Position numbers and translations under genes: made by a program
Shown here: positions 46,046 to 58,636 of the stretch, piece by piece
Layout: every line of letters starts with the position of its first letter
Numbering within the stretch: the first letter of the stretch is position 1
Assembly: GCA_002749535.1 (NCBI GenBank)
Contig: MZZL01000393.1
Location: 1,144,121 to 1,208,120, forward strand
Source: Apophysomyces variabilis
Lineage: Eukaryota > Mucoromycota > Mucoromycetes > Mucorales > Mucoraceae
Length of the DNA: 64,000 nt
Direction: 5' to 3'
The notes under the pieces: generated by a model
Database searches by the model: none
What the model saw: the letters and a program-made list of their open reading frames with translations, nothing else
Told to the model about the DNA's origin: nothing

Positions 46046-46931
46046 GGTTAGGAAAGGACACGGAATGAACACAACAAAAAAAATTGAGAGAGCAATTTTA
46101 CACGAGATTTCGAAACTCCTCTCTCAGCGATTCGCAAGGAATTCACGCGGCCTGGTGCTTGATCACTGTGTGTCTTCTCCTTCCAGATGCCATATATTGT
46201 ATAAATGGGAATACGTTCTCATATAATTTATAGACATGTAACGTATTATAGACCACCCTTTCGTGTGAGATCATCTTGCTCGTCTTACCGTGTATTTCGC
46301 CATCTGTATGGTATCCATTAGTCTTATCAATAAGGGTTTCAGTGATCCTTACTATGTAAACCGAGAGTGCTGCATCCGTCTCCTTTTTTTTTTTTTTGGC
46401 TCTCTTGTCCAGAAACATTCACATTATGCACTTCGATTCATCTTACATACGAATAGCTCACTTCCTTGTTGTATACCATTTAACCTGTATGACCTATACC
46501 AAAACAGCTTTCATGCGTGATAACTCCTTATGTCCATTCGCTAAGTAAGCGACAAAGCGATGCCTGATTCCACACAGCGCCACTCGTTCCAAGATATCTC
46601 TCTCACAAGTTTTCATCACCCGCTTCATCGCTTCAAGCCTTTTGCAAAGCATCACAAAATGAGTTGATCAACCTAAAACAATAATGTACTTTCTATGCTG
46701 GCTGAATGAATTTTACGTCTATGGGAGGTTCAAGTTGATGTAAGAAAAAAAAAAGGGCATGGAATATGGACGGAGTCAGGTTTATGGAAAGCTCACAATG
46801 CTTGTTATGTTACAGTAACCATTTTCTACATGTCATTTGACTGAAAAGAGAGAAATAAACAAATGAAAAGAAAAAGAAGAATATGAAAAAAAAAATGGGT
46901 GCTCTCATGACGTGCAAGGACTGCCGCTTTC
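46046..46931. other. Intergenic region
   Basis: No gene recognised. A T/A homopolymer is present at about 46386-46400, and purine-rich tracts near 46745-46755 and 46840-46895 lie in the 3' flank of the MADS gene. Confidence 0.45.
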
Positions 46932-48580
46932 TTAAACTGCCTCCAGCTTTATCTTTTTCGACGAATCTCCATAAGACTGACTATCTCGACGTTTCTGGGT
47001 TGTTGTTCCTGTAGGTTGTTGTGTTGGACTATTGAAAAGAGGTTCGAATTAAACATTAACGAAGAACAAGTAGCGATTTAACTTATACGTACCCATCCAC
47101 TCGTGCTAGCGGGGAAGGCTTATAATCTCTGGACACTGGCGGAGGCCAATTAAACGTACTAGTTGTGGTCGGTGTTGCCGAGAAATTCAACGGACTCGGT
47201 AATTCATTTTGCTGGTAAAATTCTGGATAAAACGTGGAAGGCGATGGCAAATTTTGAGCAAATTGGGAAGGTAAAGCTGACGATAGTCCTCTTGAAGATT
47301 GTGGATTCTAGATTTCGACAGTTAATAAGAAAAAGACTATCGGCGCTAGTTAAGTGGTTTACCTGGTTATTGTTGGCCCTGCTTCCCACGCTACTATTTG
47401 GTTGTTGTTCGCCAGACTTTGAGTCTGTTACAGCTTCTGCATTATTTTCGTTCGGTATCTGTACTCGTAACTTCGGTCTCTTGTCTCCATGCGCGTTTGG
47501 ACTGCCTATTTCAGAAGCCGGTGATTGTGTTGATAGGGCACTTGACGCTGTTGACATGACAGGCGGAGGAGGTGGCATTGCAGACGTCGTATCAACTGCG
47601 TTGCTTGATTCTCTCTGTTTGGGAGGAACGGGTTGCACATATATATGCTGGGGGGGCGAAGGATAGGGCATATTGGACGGATGTACCATCATAGGTTGGG
47701 GCGACGGAGCTGCATAAACCATCGGACGTTGCCCATAGTTAGCCATTGTTCGATGAGGAATAGATGAAGGAGCCATTGACTGAGAGTGAAGAAAACGAAT
47801 ATTAGAGCCTCTTGAAGGATTACCTACTCTGAACTTACTGTGAGAGGATAGATTGAATGTGATCCATTGTACATATCGTATGAGGAAGGATTCACAGCAG
47901 ACACGTGGTGAGGTGCCAGCTGACGAAGGGGCATCGATTCGGACGGGTGATTCCTTGGCGGGTAGTTCATAGCTGTCGGTATTGGTGCAGGTTGTTGCGA
48001 TTGAGACTGAGGACGGTGATCGTGCGGCGTGTTTAACGGCATGCTAGGCTGAGGTGTTCGTTGACTATCCATTTCATTCTCCTGATCCGATTGTAGCTCA
48101 TTGGAAGAATCATCATCTCTAGATTGTTCTGAATTCTCTGTAAACTGAGAAAAAGATATAGTCGCGTTAAATTTTAGCTAGACGGCCTTACACGAAACGG
48201 GAAACTTACGTCTTCATTGTGTTTACTTTCAAATGGTTCGTCATACTTTGATATTTTTGGTTAGTTTTACTGAACCTAGATGGTCCAAGCTAAGTATTAC
48301 GTACTTCAGTATATCGCATTAATGTCTTGTCGATGTCATTGCTGGCGTATTGCACTAGCTTGTTGTTCGAGTTATTGAATATAATAAGAGCGATATCACA
48401 GTTGCAAAGAACGCTGAGTTCATATGCTTTTTTCATAAGACCAAGCTTTCGTTTGTGGAAGGTAACCTATGACGATAAATATGAGCAATGGTTTCGATGG
48501 AGAGGGTGTCGTAACAATAACCATACCTGCCGATTGCGGTCATCCTTGATAAGCTGAATTTTAATCTTTTTACGTCCCAT
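46932..48580 (-). CDS. MEF2/RLM1-type MADS-box transcription factor
   Basis: DNA-binding regulator; in yeasts the family (Rlm1, Smp1) acts downstream of the cell-integrity MAP kinase. It starts [18 protein letters not shown], then after an intron [20 protein letters not shown] and [20 protein letters not shown]. The RKK/IKI N-terminus and the segment after the box ([20 protein letters not shown]) are of the MEF2 type, not the SRF type. The long C-terminal part is rich in Pro, Gln and Ser ([20 protein letters not shown]), as in activation domains; SP/TP sites that could be MAP-kinase targets are frequent. About seven exons; the stop is at 46932. Confidence 0.92.
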
Positions 48581-48946
48581 TGCACACTAAATAGAATGAG
48601 TTGTTTTAGAATAAAAAGGTTTGTTGCATAAGTTTGTATGCTTTATAGGAAGGGAACGTGAAAGTAAGGGAGCGTAAGAGGGTGTTTTTGCGTTGCTTTC
48701 GAGCAGAAGCAGTAGATCATTTAGAAAGGAAATGACAAAAGGGAAAAGTGGGTAGAATGAGAGTAGTTGCTTCTTACCTTCTTCACGGCAGGTTACTAAA
48801 TATAACAAAATTGCAAAGCAAGAAAAAGGAGGGTGAGAGGAAAAGACAAAAACAGTGTCCATTAATTTTAGAATAGTCGCCCCTGGTTGGCTGCTTTATT
48901 TTTATCAACGTGCAGGTCTCCTTTTGTGTTACATCAACTCTTATTT

Positions 48947-49897
48947 TTATTGGCTCAGTTTTTGGTTTAGTTCGTACATCAGCATACTGCCCACACTAGC
49001 CACGTTAAGTGACTCCACTCCAGCTGTCATAGGAACCGAGACTCTCAGTTCATCATCTAATCCCTGTACTCCCTTATGCTCAGAGCTCAGAATAAGAGCA
49101 GGTCTTTTAGGTAATTCTTGCTGTTTGCCCTTGAAATTCCAAAACCATATTCCACTTTTGGGCTCAGGCATCTTCCCTTCATCAAGTGCTCCCTTTGTTG
49201 GTGACCATAGATCCATCCTTCTGTTACTGTCAGATGGAATCATATCCGCAACAATAGGTGTCATGTCATATGCTTTTAAAAATTCTACTAGATCACGAAT
49301 CGGTACAAGTTTATGTGGCCACCGCAACGATAGTGCTCTCGAAGCTCTGATGGTCTTGTCGTTGTAAAGGTCACACGTCCCTGTTGTAATTAAACCCTGA
49401 TTCCATCCAAGACCTTTGGCTGTACGAACTAGGTTGCCTAAATTGCCCGGGTCGTTCACATGGTCAAAGACGAGAAAGCGATCTACACTTTCTTTCTCTG
49501 GAAACTTCGTCTCTGGAATTGGAATTTCCGCAAAGATTTCATGCCGACCAGGCCGTGAGGCTGTTCCAAGAATACGCCTCGTCAAATCTACGTCTATTGC
49601 AAAATAACGATCTGCTGGGAATGCGTCCGGGTTATGAATCACTTGCAAGGCAGGGAATTTGATGACTGATTCATCATGTGGTTCCTTTACTACAGTAACG
49701 GCAAGCGATCTGATTTTGAACCCGTCGTCGCGTAGTTCACGGATGGTTTTTAGTCCTTGTACCAGTACGCCATTTTTTTCGAATCGGTATGATTTATTTT
49801 CTCGTAAACGAATAAAATGTTGAACCGTGGGATTAGTTTGGTTCGCCAGTCGCTTGAATAGGTCTGGAAGTCTGTAACGTATGGGTGCTGTTGCCAT
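48947..49897 (-). CDS. SPOUT rRNA 2'-O-methyltransferase, MRM3-like
   Basis: SpoU-family RNA ribose methyltransferase, probably mitochondrial. Intronless; ATG at 49897 gives 316 aa (MATAPIRYRLPDLFKRL, basic and amphipathic, a plausible mitochondrial targeting sequence). The three SPOUT motifs are present: FDHVNDPGNLGNLVRTA (motif 1), ALILSSEHKGV (motif 2) and VPMTAGVESLNVASVGSMLM (motif 3), which together form the knot that binds SAM. The N-terminal NPTVQHFIRLRENKSYR resembles the substrate-binding domain of RNMTL1/MRM3. The exact rRNA target cannot be read from sequence. Confidence 0.9.
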   Translation of the reverse strand: MATAPIRYRLPDLFKRLANQTNPTVQHFIRLRENKSYRFEKNGVLVQGLKTIRELRDDGFKIRSLAVTVVKEPHDESVIKFPALQVIHNPDAFPADRYFAIDVDLTRRILGTASRPGRHEIFAEIPIPETKFPEKESVDRFLVFDHVNDPGNLGNLVRTAKGLGWNQGLITTGTCDLYNDKTIRASRALSLRWPHKLVPIRDLVEFLKAYDMTPIVADMIPSDSNRRMDLWSPTKGALDEGKMPEPKSGIWFWNFKGKQQELPKRPALILSSEHKGVQGLDDELRVSVPMTAGVESLNVASVGSMLMYELNQKLSQ

Positions 49898-50272
49898 ATT
49901 GTTAATCAATTGCAATGGATGGACTATCACGCTGTCTGCTCAGCCACAGAGGTGTCAAGCTGTAAACAGTGGCGGGCGGGCTTTCACTATCAGGCCCGAT
50001 TGCATTTTTTGGAATGAATTTTACGTTTCCCGCTTACTACTGGCAATATCAGTTGATGATATCATTAAAATATGCCCGCGACAATGCGACGTTGACACGG
50101 ACGGGTAATTTAATGTATTATATCGATCTATAGATCAATTTCATTTCATATGCATTGTTACTGACTCAATATCTAGTTAGTCAGAGACTTCTTAAGAAGT
50201 ATGGACACATCACCTTTATTCTTATAGAGACTAGCACTTGGGTCTATGTTACTCAGAATAAAAAGGAAGGTA

Positions 50273-52869
50273 TTAATTGCCGTAGGTTTTGGGAGGACAC
50301 TCTGCACAGCAATAATCTTTCATTTGACCATCTAGAGACGATGAAAAAATCAGTAAGAAAGGGGATATTGAGTGCATAAGCATACTGCATCTTTACCTGT
50401 GTTACCAAGCCAAGTTGGGAAGGGATATGATTTGCCGCTCTGACCACCCTCTACAGCCATTGCAAGGAAGAAAGCCATGAGCGATGTGCCAGAATCCAGA
50501 GCTGCGGATATGAGGTAATTATGCTTGACAAACCATGCTCGATGGCGCTGTTTCAAATACCACTGAGAGAATAACATAATCACAAAAGAAACTGTAACAT
50601 ATGAAGAATTTCCTCCTGGCATAAAAGAAAGCCCGGTGATCACCATGGGAATATTGACATTGTCAAATCCTACGGTGGGAAACCTCTTGTGTAACAGCCA
50701 TGTAGGTAGAGGTAGAAAGAATCCAATGACAAAAGCCCAGAGAACAATGTGATACATTGACCGAGGACCAAACATGGCCATTGGCCCAATAGCACCCCAT
50801 GTAATTGCCGCTGAATTAATTGTCTATATGCCCTGAAAAAATCAGAGCCGCTATCTAGAATAGTTATTCAGTTTACCTGGAATGAAGCACCGCTCCAAAC
50901 GTTATTACCCTTGTCGAGAAGAATGTCTTTCTTATTCTCGATAATAGTCTGGAAGGTATATGTGAGGAAACTGCAAATGTTATCTTGGACGGTATCGTTA
51001 CTTACGTCATTAACAATATAATTAAATATACAACCAATGACGGTACCAATCATTTGGTTCCAAAACACGATCCGAGGAGGTACTTTCAGATAGTGACCGA
51101 TTTTAAGATCCATAGCCATAACGCCAGCTTGGTTCATCGTATTGAAGCCAAGGGTCTTAAAATAAATGTTCGCAACTATAAAAGAGGACGCATTAGGCTC
51201 AAATATCCTTCGTCAGTCACGATTTTATTTTTACCCGGATAGCCTTGGAAGACGAAACCGCAAATCATCTCTGCCACTACATTTAGACCGAAAGAAGTAC
51301 CAGTAACTGCGCTAATAAAATTTAACGGGAGCGATAACACCGAAGACATGCCAATGGCAAAAAGGACACCCCACCAAGGCAGCTGACTATGGTTCACATA
51401 CGCCACGATGATATTCAATACAATACCGATAGCGTAGATAATGTAATACCAAAACGTAGGTACCTAAACCAGGAATAGTTTAATGCATTATATGCTCAGG
51501 AAACATTACCTCATCATAGGCCGACATTAAACGCATATGGATATCCATCTTGTCGTCCGCAAGTACCTTGCCTCCCCTCAGTTTTGTCCATTCTTGAAGA
51601 AGCGATTTACCGAGGTCTCTGCCGTGATAAAGTATCACATGTGTAATAGCGGCGGTGACACTGAAATTAATGAAAATGTACTGCAAACCTCCTGTAGCCG
51701 GGTACCTTGGAGGCCCGATTTCCTCAAGCCTCGTGTAGTTAAGCGAGTTATCGGAGTTCAGTACGTACGACTGAGGATATATACCAGAAACGCCTGTCGT
51801 CTTGTTTACGTAAAAGATAGAGTTGGACAGGAATGGAAACTTTTGGGCGTCCCATACGTTATAGTAGTAAACTAGTGGTGCCACAACCGACATTATCACA
51901 ATGCCAGCGTAAACATTTGCTTGAACGTATAGAGGTAGTACGAGGGGCTTATAAGCTGAAAGAAACTGCCAGTCAAAGCTGAGTGATAGTACACCCATAC
52001 CCTCGTTTAAGTTCAGCCCGCCAAAGATACGTTGGAACCAAGGCGAATCTCTTCTTGCTAGACAGAAAACCGATATTCCACCAAGTAAAGGGAACATATA
52101 CTGCGGAATAAACTCGTAAACAAACGTCCCAGCAAAGACCATGAAAAAAGCCCTAGTGCGGCTCCTTGAGTCGTCCATAGCTGTATTCAGTGTTTGCAAG
52201 AAAGAGACGGTCGGCAAAGATTGTGGCCAGATGACATTGGGTGCATAAACAAGGAACGGTCGCAGCTGTCCAGCTATACCGTAGCCAACAATTTGGGTAG
52301 AAATCAACAGAAGTATGCTTCCAAGAACATTTGGAGAGTTGGAATAATATAGCTTCTGTGCGCCTAAAATGTACGTTCCATACGCCGAAGTGTTGGCTGA
52401 GGAAACGAGTACGTATATACAAGCGTTTTCCTTCATGTTGAACGGACCGGGATTGAGCCATCCACCAATTGGGAGAACATTTGCCCATGCATTACAAAAC
52501 AGGTAAGCAATTATCATCATGAACGTATTAGATAGCGGGATGGAAACCGGCTTAAACATCATGAGCTGACTGACAGAAGCACTTAAAGCAGCCAAGACCT
52601 CATAATAATGGAAGTTAGTGTAATTTACACAGGAACATGTGTCAACGTACAATGCCTGTAAGTAGAGCTCGAAAGGTAAAGCAAATCATTGTATCATCGT
52701 CCTTAGATGTCGCCAACTGGTTCACTATCTGCATGTCTATGTCCTCGTCTTCGTACTGCATATTGTTGTCTTTTTCTTCTCCGCTTTCTTGTAACTGTCC
52801 GCATGCTGTCTTATGGAACGGCTTTTCATAGTTTACTCCTCCATTCGTATGAGTGTGCAATAGCTCCAT
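50273..52869 (-). CDS. Oligopeptide transporter (OPT family)
   Basis: Proton-coupled oligopeptide or metal-ligand transporter of the plasma or vacuolar membrane. Exons include 52651-52869, 51510-52598, then further exons with in-frame joins, ending at 50273. The acidic N-terminus precedes CFTFRALLTGIVLAALSAS. Many hydrophobic helices follow. Family motifs include NPGPFNMKENACIYVLVSSA, SFDWQFLS, the NMKEH-like first motif, GTSFGLNVVAEMICGFVFQG, KTLGFNTMNQAGVMAMDLKI, HYLKVPPRIVFWNQMIGTVIG, IGPMAMFGPRSMY and the end YPFPTWLGN spliced to TECPPKTYGN. The short last exon after a roughly 100-nt intron was chosen because it restores the usual C-terminus. Confidence 0.93.
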
Positions 52870-53540
52870 TGGCTCTGAGTAAGACAGATAAAAGATGTTT
52901 GTAGGGAAGAGTAAAACGGCGAAATGAATAATATGCAGGGGTATGAAATGGTTAAGAGTGAGAACAGGAGATATGATTCGTAAGATTTATAGGTTAAGTT
53001 GCGGATGAATGCCTCATTCAACGCCAGCTTCTTCTTAAGGGTTGCATTAACAGGAGCTTCCGTTAAAGTGTGATTCTATGCATACTTCCTATAACAGCAC
53101 TTTCTTGTCATCCGATGAGCAATTGTTGGATGGCAAATAATTCTATGGGTCGAATATTCTAACGTTCTGTAGACCATCTTTCAATTAGCAGACCCATCAG
53201 AGATTTGCTCACAGCTCACAAAGGTTAAATCCGGCCTATTGAGACAGTGTAAGGTTATTTTGCTATCTCCTCCAACTCTGTGGCAATATCCCCTAAATGA
53301 CTATCTAGTGCTTGAATAAATAATCTGGGTCCTATAGATATCCGGTAAAAGCTTTACAATACAAATGGACCTGCATTAAGATGATGTTTAGGTTCTAAAC
53401 ATTTAAAGTATGGCGAGTGCGTAGATGGTTACGGAAAGGAATTAATTTATAAATCTTCCTTTGAATGGCCATTAGGATAGTCTGCTCAAAACCAATACGA
53501 TATTTATTGTTTGTTTAATTTGTCTCTGACCGAATCTTGG
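52870..53540. other. Intergenic region upstream of the OPT gene
   Basis: No supported gene. It should hold the OPT promoter; a T/A-rich leader lies just upstream of 52869. Confidence 0.4.
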
Positions 53541-53699
53541 CTATGCAAAAAGCAACGTATAAGGCATCATGCCTTTCCATAATCCAGTCAATCTCGTGAC
53601 ATGATGCGTAATTTGTTTTTCGATGTGATTCCACGGAAACAATGTACACGATTCACCTTCGATTAGGTCCAGATAAAGATTTCGCCAGCACGAGTTTGA

Positions 53700-54562
53700 A
53701 CTGAATTGGCTTCCGTGAGCAGCCGCACTGCATGACTCATGTTCGGTTAACTTGGACAACCGGCAAAGAATCTAATAATAAATAACGGTTATCCAGTTAT
53801 CAATGTAAGACTGGATAGTGTAGATTTTACCATCACAGTTATCAGGCAGATAGTTTGCTTTGGCATAACGTCCAGGCGGGAGATAAGTCGTGGCGGGCGA
53901 CCATTTCGGTTTAGGAGAATGAATTGAATACAATCGCTAACACGTCAACTAAAAAGCATTCGACCATCCGCACGATAATTTTCTCGTATTACTATAACGG
54001 GGATATCAACCAAAACGTTGTTTGCTTTGGAACATACAGACCTCTGATCTTTGAGAAGGTAAAACATACATATGTTTCTTCGTAGCGGTTTCTTTCAGAG
54101 AGAAATCATTCATAGGGAAGTCGTACGACTGTAACAACTGTAGCACAGCTCTCCATCAAGCTGTTATCCTTCGCTTGCAATGCGCAAATGCTACAGCACA
54201 CAAACAGCCGATATCAGTAGTTATCTCTAATTATACGATTATATTCTATAGAACAAGACTTATACTGACAGTCTCCACTAGGCCATTTTTCACTGCGTAA
54301 TAGCTCTCATCGTCTGATACACCATGTATTCTTTTGACAATTTCCACGCTGAATTTTTCTGCTTCATTGTACACAGTGAATGCGTTTCGCCAGATAGCAA
54401 TTCGCCTCACCTCGTACACAAAATTTGCTGAATGCCTGGTGACTCGCCCGAAAGCGTTAACAGTCCACATTATACAAAAGATATGATAAGTATCTTACTT
54501 GTATGGTTTGTTTACCTTTCTTCAACTTCTAGCGAACATTCGCGGTTATCGAATGAGTCCAT
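53700..54562 (-). CDS. Possible multi-exon gene of unknown product
   Basis: Several coding-like blocks share the minus strand. A start candidate at 54562 reads MDSFDNRECSLEVEE and ends at a donor. The block 54246-54470 reads MWTVNAFGRVTRHSANFVYE, VRRIAIWRNAFTVYNEAEKF, SVEIVKRIHGVSDDESYYAV. Further blocks near 53960-54050 (LVDIPVIVIRENYRADGR) and 53830-53930 (YLPPGRYAKANYLPDN, then a donor) are also protein-like. The alternating beta-strand character recalls LURP-one/tubby-like barrel proteins, but I cannot confirm this and could not chain the blocks into one frame. It may be a real, intron-rich gene or a decaying one. Confidence 0.3.
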
Positions 54563-57500
54563 AGAAGATCTGAAAATGTTACTATCAGCTTAAACTGTAA
54601 ATCACTTAAGCCCTAATACGTTGGCTACTGCTTTGATCGTTTGTCATGGCTTGGAAAGGAAATTCGTCACGAAATGCCAACGGGTTAATCCCTGTTGCGG
54701 TGTTAACCTCATGGCAATGGTGGCTCCCATTCGCTTTTACCTTTATTTGATCTGAATTGTCTTCTTGTGGCAGCGTTTAAAAAAGGCATTTATGCAATGT
54801 AGCAATATATAATATGAAACAAATGTTTACAAGCAGTTTCCCCAATGGGCACCGTAGATCTCTTCCTTTTTTCCTTTTCGGCGCGTAGCAAGAAAACTAG
54901 AAAACAACATCTGCTAATTTCTTACAATTTCTTGTTGGCGAGAAAAGGGCAAGGCATATTAAAAGGCGGGGGGTTTACCTCGAGCACTCCCCTCGGGCAT
55001 TCCTCCACCAAATTATTTGAGTGCCGTTACGCCGTTTGATATATATTGGCCAGTAACAATATCAAGAGAAGAGTGGAGGAATAAACCAAAGGTAGCATCT
55101 CAGCAACTGATGGAGTGCCCGAGAGCTCGCTTGGCTATACGAAATACAAATGCTAAGGATCACTATGAAATAACGAACAAATAGTCTTATTCAATTAATA
55201 ACATTGCATCAAAGAAATGACAATGATATACATGGAAAGTACAGGTAGCAATGACAGAGAAGGTACCTTCTGGAGCACACTCTCTGCGATCAGTTGCTGT
55301 GACGCTATCTGCACTTTATCTCTGCACTTCTCTCCTACTATACTTACTGAATAATACGTGAAACGATATCCTATTTTATCATAACACCGCACAAATGCTT
55401 TTGGGGGGAAGTGCCCGAGGCGATTCCCATATAGAATACGCAATTTACGTCTTCTATACAGAAATGGTTGGGCAATGAGCAAAAGTGAATGGCATTGCCC
55501 CTAGCTAAACTGCTACATATTCTGTTCAAGATGTGGAGCTGGAGCTGACAGACTTCGCGATTGATGCCGAGCTTTCAATGACTCATTATGCTAGGTATAT
55601 ATGACGAGATAACACTGGCTGGTTGGCATTGTGTACTACTTTTTAGAATAATAAGTATCGTTCAAAAGTGACTGACAAGGGTCATCGCTGGAAGCAGCCG
55701 TTTACTTTTCAACGTTAAAACGACATGCCTGTTATACCAGCGCATGGATGAGGATTTTAGGCAATCAGAGAGGAGTGAAAAACCTTTATCGCATGGGCAA
55801 GAAATGAAATGGTATCTGTCTGCAGTACCTTCCTCTATATTCTTGAGATACTGACCGTATGGCGACACAACCATGACATAGCCATTTTCAGTGAATGAGG
55901 TCGACTTGAGTGATGTTAAAGACTTTCTGATACAGCCAAAGAAGAAGTTCTTGGAAGACGTTGGAAAATCCAATTTACACGGAAATATCCACCGTTTGTC
56001 GGAACATCCCTTTGGGCACATATATTTCTGGAACACTACTGCCCTTAATGAGGCTATAGTTACCAGAGATGTGGAGCAGATATATACAGATATATATATA
56101 TATATATAGTGGTCAATGGTGGGAGCAAATGTAGGTAGATTCACATCTGTTTAATGCAAAAAAGGTTGATAAACGTATGCTTGGCAGCACCAACTTTCTC
56201 CAGTGATGTGCTGCTGCGTCTGATATTATCTTCAGACCAAACAGTGGTCTCAAAACATGTAAGATAAAAAGCATGGCCTCTCTATCGGAAGTTAGGTAAT
56301 TGAGTGCGTAGTTCGATAATTATGCCAGCTGAATAACTTGTTCGCAAGCGAATACGCCAATGGAAGCCAGAGCTAGTCGTGTTTTAGCTTTGTTTCCGGT
56401 AGTTGAACCATCCTGTTATTGTAAGTCACCGTGGTTCCGCTTGGCAAGACGGGGAATATTCTTTCACTGTCTCTCTTCGGTGTTAAAACCCTCTACAGGT
56501 GATACTTCCCATAAGTAAGTACAGTTTTTCTTGGCATCAAGTGGAAAGCGCTCTAGCTAAAGAGGTTCATGTGTGATTTACGGCTCAATCCAGCTTACAC
56601 GTTTCCAAACTTCCATTTCCTCTTATTTGATACGGTAGGCATTTCCTTTTAAAGGACCGTACAACCAAGTATATCGTTGTCTACCAGCTTTGGCGTGCTA
56701 TACAGCTGATTTACCTGAACAGTGAGTACTAACACATTTGAGCTACTTCGCCAATATAGCACTCGGCCTATAAGTGTATAAAACCTTATTAGGCAATTGT
56801 TAACTTTTACCAATCATGGAAACACAACATGAGGGTGTCACGGATACTTTGAGTTTACTGACAATTTCGCCAGCTTGCCAGACTCGCAAATTTACTCGCG
56901 GACAACGGATATAATGAAGAACATGTACAAGCACGTACACAATTAATATCGTAATAGACTCTTCAAATTCAAAACCTTGACAAAAGCGCATTTATACGTG
57001 AGATGGTGTTTCCAACAGCATGGCATGCTTTAGGCATGTAGACCAGGAAGTGGATATGGATATCCACAGTTCCTTAGAGTCAATTTAGGATGCACAGACA
57101 GAGAAGTACTGGTTAAAAGCTAAATATTTATAGATTCGGTTAAGAAAATTTCTATGTAGGTGACAGATAGTATTTTCCTTAAAATATAGCATGAACAAGC
57201 GATGATTATTGTTATTGACTGCAGGGGATTCTCTGAGGGCTTTCTTTCAGCGCTTATAGATTTCCCCGTGTACTTGCGGATGTTCAACCGATACTAAGAT
57301 TCTAACACCGTACCATAGCGTTGGTACAGTGCTGAGTTCGAGCATTGACATACGACACCAAAGGAAGACTTCAAACTATTGAATCTCAAAGAAATGCCCA
57401 GTTTTTCAACGAAATAAATTTCTCGGAAACCGTCCGATCTCTACGGCTTAAACGATGAACAACGGACTGAAACAGGCGGAGCGTTAGGTCTTCCGGTGCG

Positions 57501-57582
57501 TAATAATGACATCAGTACGGTCATATAAAGCGCAGGGTTGGTACAGACACAGTTGCCTCTTTTTCAGCAAAGGAAAGAAAGC
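54563..57582. other. Three kilobases without an assignable gene
   Basis: No gene is supported. Overlapping open frames on both strands at 55662-56144 have no start context, introns or known motif. The string GTGCCCGAG or its complement occurs at 54992-55000, 55115-55123 and 55411-55419. The rest is AT-rich and featureless to my eye. Confidence 0.4.
56080..56109. repeat. (TA)n microsatellite
   Basis: An almost pure run of TA dinucleotides interrupted by 'cag' near its 5' end. Confidence 0.85.
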
Positions 57583-58206
57583 ATGTCGTTTAACAAAAAC
57601 TCTGCTACTTTGATATCTCGGCTTGCTTGCCGAGGCAACTTGCATCGGCCGGCCACTATCCCTGTCGCTGCATTTCACATTTCGGCATCTAGTGTAAGTC
57701 CACAAATTTTTAGTGCTTTAATATTGCTGTGATGAACAACATGTCGATAGAATAAAGGTGTAGTGGATAAAGCAAAGGAAATGGGGCATAATGCCAATAT
57801 GGAAGCTGGAAAGAAGGTTGATCAAGTTTTGGGGAAAATGGAAAATGCAACCCAAAAAGCCGGTGAAGTCAGAGAAGAACTGAAACATCGCGTAAGAAGC
57901 AAAGTTAATCGTCATGCTGCGGAGCTAACTATCGTAAAAAAAATTGCGACTTCTAAATAGAGTGCTTCAGAGGCAGTTCATGAGGCCAGCGAAAAGGCTA
58001 AGAAAGGATTCGAATCGGTCTTATCCAAGACCAAAAAAGCTGTCGGCCTTGGCACGAAGAAAACGGAAGATACAGTAGACGCAGTCAGAGAGAACGTTGA
58101 TAAGGCCTCAGAGAAAGCCAAGGATGCAGCTAAGGACGCAGCTAACAAAGTGCAGGAAAAGACAAAAGAGGCAGGAGATGAAGCCAAACGAAAGCTGAAC
58201 CAATAA
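57583..58206 (+). CDS. Mitochondrial LEA-like (group 3) small protein
   Basis: Exons 57583-57693, 57751-57891 and 57961-58206; all are multiples of three, giving 165 aa. The N-terminus is basic, rich in Ser and hydroxyl residues and lacks acids (SFNKNSATLISRLACRGN, then HISASS), a good mitochondrial presequence. The rest is a long, charged amphipathic helix with 11-residue-type spacing of A, K, E and D: VVDKAKEMGHNANMEAGKK, SEKAKKGFESVLSKTKK, DKASEKAKDAAKDAANKVQ, EKTKEAGDEAKRK. This is the composition of LEA group 3 proteins that protect membranes during drying or freezing. The role here is inference from composition. Confidence 0.75.
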
Positions 58207-58368
58207 AACACGCCTTGCTTTACCATGGTATGGAAATGTTGTTGAGAGTTGGAAGATATTGCCACTTGTTTAGCAAAGCCGTTGTTGAAACCAGGCGATG
58301 TCCAACTCGGTGCCTATATCCCTGTACTCAATCTAAGCCAGTCCATACCTCTTTCCGTAGATGACTCC

Positions 58369-58636
58369 ATGATAACAGCAGCATCCAATCTTGTAGTACC
58401 TTGATTCACTAAAAGCTTCTCGCTAGAGATAAATTGTGCATAACTTTTCTTCTAAGGTCTGTCCATATTGTGACAAGAGGTTACAGCATGTCATTTCCTA
58501 TTTTTAGTGATTTCATGCCTGCACCTTGGCTTAACAAAGATTCTGTCATACGTCAGATACACAGCGGTACCCATAGACATATATTGAAGGTGCAGTAAAA
58601 TAAAAAAAAGAAAAGATGACAAGGGACAGCACATTC
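58369..58636. repeat. Diverged dispersed repeat, copy A
   Basis: This segment is similar, in the same orientation, to 63613-64000. Shared blocks include 'caatcttgt-gtacctt' near 58386, 'agcatgtcatt' near 58486, 'gtca-acgtc-gat' near 58546, and 'gacaagggacagcac' near 58618. Copy A is shorter than copy B. No open frame or terminal repeat was recognised. Confidence 0.65.

Noticed and set aside
55662..56144. 160-aa minus-strand ORF overlapping a plus-strand ORF
   Set aside because: Both frames are open over the same bases; neither has motifs, introns or a promoter, and the ends fall in the TA repeat.
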